Below are positions 63,470-64,000 of a stretch of DNA of 64,000 bases, piece by piece. Each line of letters starts with the position of its first letter. Position 1 is the stretch's first letter. Under the pieces are notes generated by a model. The model ran no database searches. It saw only the letters and a program-made list of their open reading frames with translations, and was not told where the DNA came from. A program made the position numbers and the translations under genes. This DNA comes from Sphingobium sp. MI1205 (GTDB lineage Bacteria > Pseudomonadota > Alphaproteobacteria > Sphingomonadales > Sphingomonadaceae): positions 377,501 through 441,500 of the forward strand of contig NZ_CP005188.1 in assembly GCF_001563285.1 (NCBI RefSeq). Direction: 5' to 3'.

Positions 63470-64000
63470 CCCAGAAGAAGTCGAAGTCGGGTCCAGAGGA
63501 ATTGTCTTGCTTCTATCTCGATTGGCCCGCCCATCCTCAGTTCCGGTACATGCGTTGGTATTGGAAGTCAGACGGGGCGCGTATCGGGATCGCCGCCCCC
63601 GTGTTGGCGAAGCTCCACCCCTCTGGCCATCGGGCGGCTCGGCATGACCTTCTCCTTCCGAGCAGTGCGCCAGGGGAATATGCGGACCTGCGCTATTTGC
63701 TCGAACGCTATGATGCTACCCAGCCCCTGATCGAACGGAATGGTTATGCCCAGTTCAACATCATTCTCGATGCCGACCGCCCTCTCCACGCCGATTGGGA
63801 GCTCGTCCGCGCCTGGGCACTGAGCTATTTCGTGCGCGAGCTGCAACTTGCCGCTGTCCTCGTCCTGCATGCGCCATTCCTGGCGGGCTCTGCGAACGAA
63901 CCCCATGTCCACATCTTGGTGCCAGCTCGGCGGCTGACTGCGAATGGGTTTGGTCTGCACGCCCGTGACACATGCTCCGATGCAGGTGCGGCTGAAGCGC
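63466..64000 (+). CDS. MobA/MobL-like relaxase, N-terminal part, runs off the window
   Basis: The first 178 codons of a gene that continues past the window edge. HADWELVRAWALSYFVRELQ then VLVLHAPFLAGSANEPHVHI and LVPARRLTANGFG fit the MobA/MobL relaxase signature (early His, then PHxHILVxxRRL…GFG), with the paired histidines as metal ligands. The stretch before it (FNIILDADRPLHADWELV) corresponds to the family's lead-in. The start overlaps the previous gene by ATGA. If confirmed it is a second relaxase in the window, unlike the MOBP one at 12.6-14.1 kb. Confidence 0.6.
   Translation, partial: MTQKKSKSGPEELSCFYLDWPAHPQFRYMRWYWKSDGARIGIAAPVLAKLHPSGHRAARHDLLLPSSAPGEYADLRYLLERYDATQPLIERNGYAQFNIILDADRPLHADWELVRAWALSYFVRELQLAAVLVLHAPFLAGSANEPHVHILVPARRLTANGFGLHARDTCSDAGAAEA

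Overview
The window is GC-rich, with densely packed, often overlapping genes. Several small families (DUF6471, DUF6961, a short thermonuclease family, McrBC with base-reading domains) and the IncP-like mobilization genes suggest an alphaproteobacterium, most likely a sphingomonad. This is an inference from gene content; there is no rRNA or other species marker. I recognised no tRNA gene, integrase gene, type IV secretion gene or CRISPR array. The content is that of a mobile accessory island packed with genome-defence and DNA-processing genes and scarred by insertion sequences.

Layout. 0-1.5 kb: an IS5-family element (134-986) inserted in a decayed IS1595 transposase gene. 1.6-6.6 kb: a tightly overlapping restriction-modification cassette (DUF6471 protein, two half-methyltransferases, a GIY-YIG nuclease/helicase), followed by the ruined 3' part of a type III restriction gene. 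7.8-9.6 kb: an AlpA-like regulator and an unrecognised 500-residue protein. 9.8-14.1 kb: a mobilization block (TraK/TraL/TraM-like genes, a hairpin-rich oriT candidate, a MobC-like protein and a MOBP-type relaxase). 14.3-19.3 kb: McrB with two EVE-like modules, plus McrC. 19.9-29.8 kb: a two-gene operon of a 2,411-residue protein with two Hsp90-like (sacsin-type) ATPase domains and an SNF2-type helicase. 30-40.2 kb, minus strand: WYL regulator, DUF2779 nuclease, SbcD and SbcC, with sbcC split by an IS21-family element. 40.4-43.9 kb: a phosphatase/ADP-ribosylglycohydrolase fusion and a set of small membrane, nuclease and DNA-binding proteins. 44-46.3 kb: a HEPN gene cut by an IS1380-family element whose exact removal restores the reading frame. 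46.3-49.9 kb: three exported proteins, small genes and a VapBC-type toxin-antitoxin pair. 50-51.4 kb: a dGTPase-like HD protein. 52.4-61.6 kb, minus strand: a five-gene operon of AddB-like nuclease, AddA-like helicase-nuclease, two paralogous unknown proteins (one with a PD-(D/E)XK-like signature, one without) and a beta-CASP-like metallo-beta-lactamase protein. 61.9-64 kb: a small operon ending in a second relaxase-like gene that runs off the window.

How it fits together. Restriction of foreign or modified DNA (the RM cassette, McrBC), DNA end processing (SbcCD, DUF2779, the AddAB-like pair), nucleotide depletion (dGTPase) and abortive-type modules (VapBC, HEPN) sit beside genes that would let the island be mobilised by a helper conjugation system. 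Three defence-type genes are broken (type III Res, HEPN, sbcC), which indicates turnover. The strongest candidates for undescribed systems are the sacsin-like/SNF2 pair and the AddAB-like + twin-protein + MBL operon. A 29-bp palindrome before the phosphatase/glycohydrolase gene shares its half-site with the promoter of the WYL regulator and may tie those two loci into one regulon.
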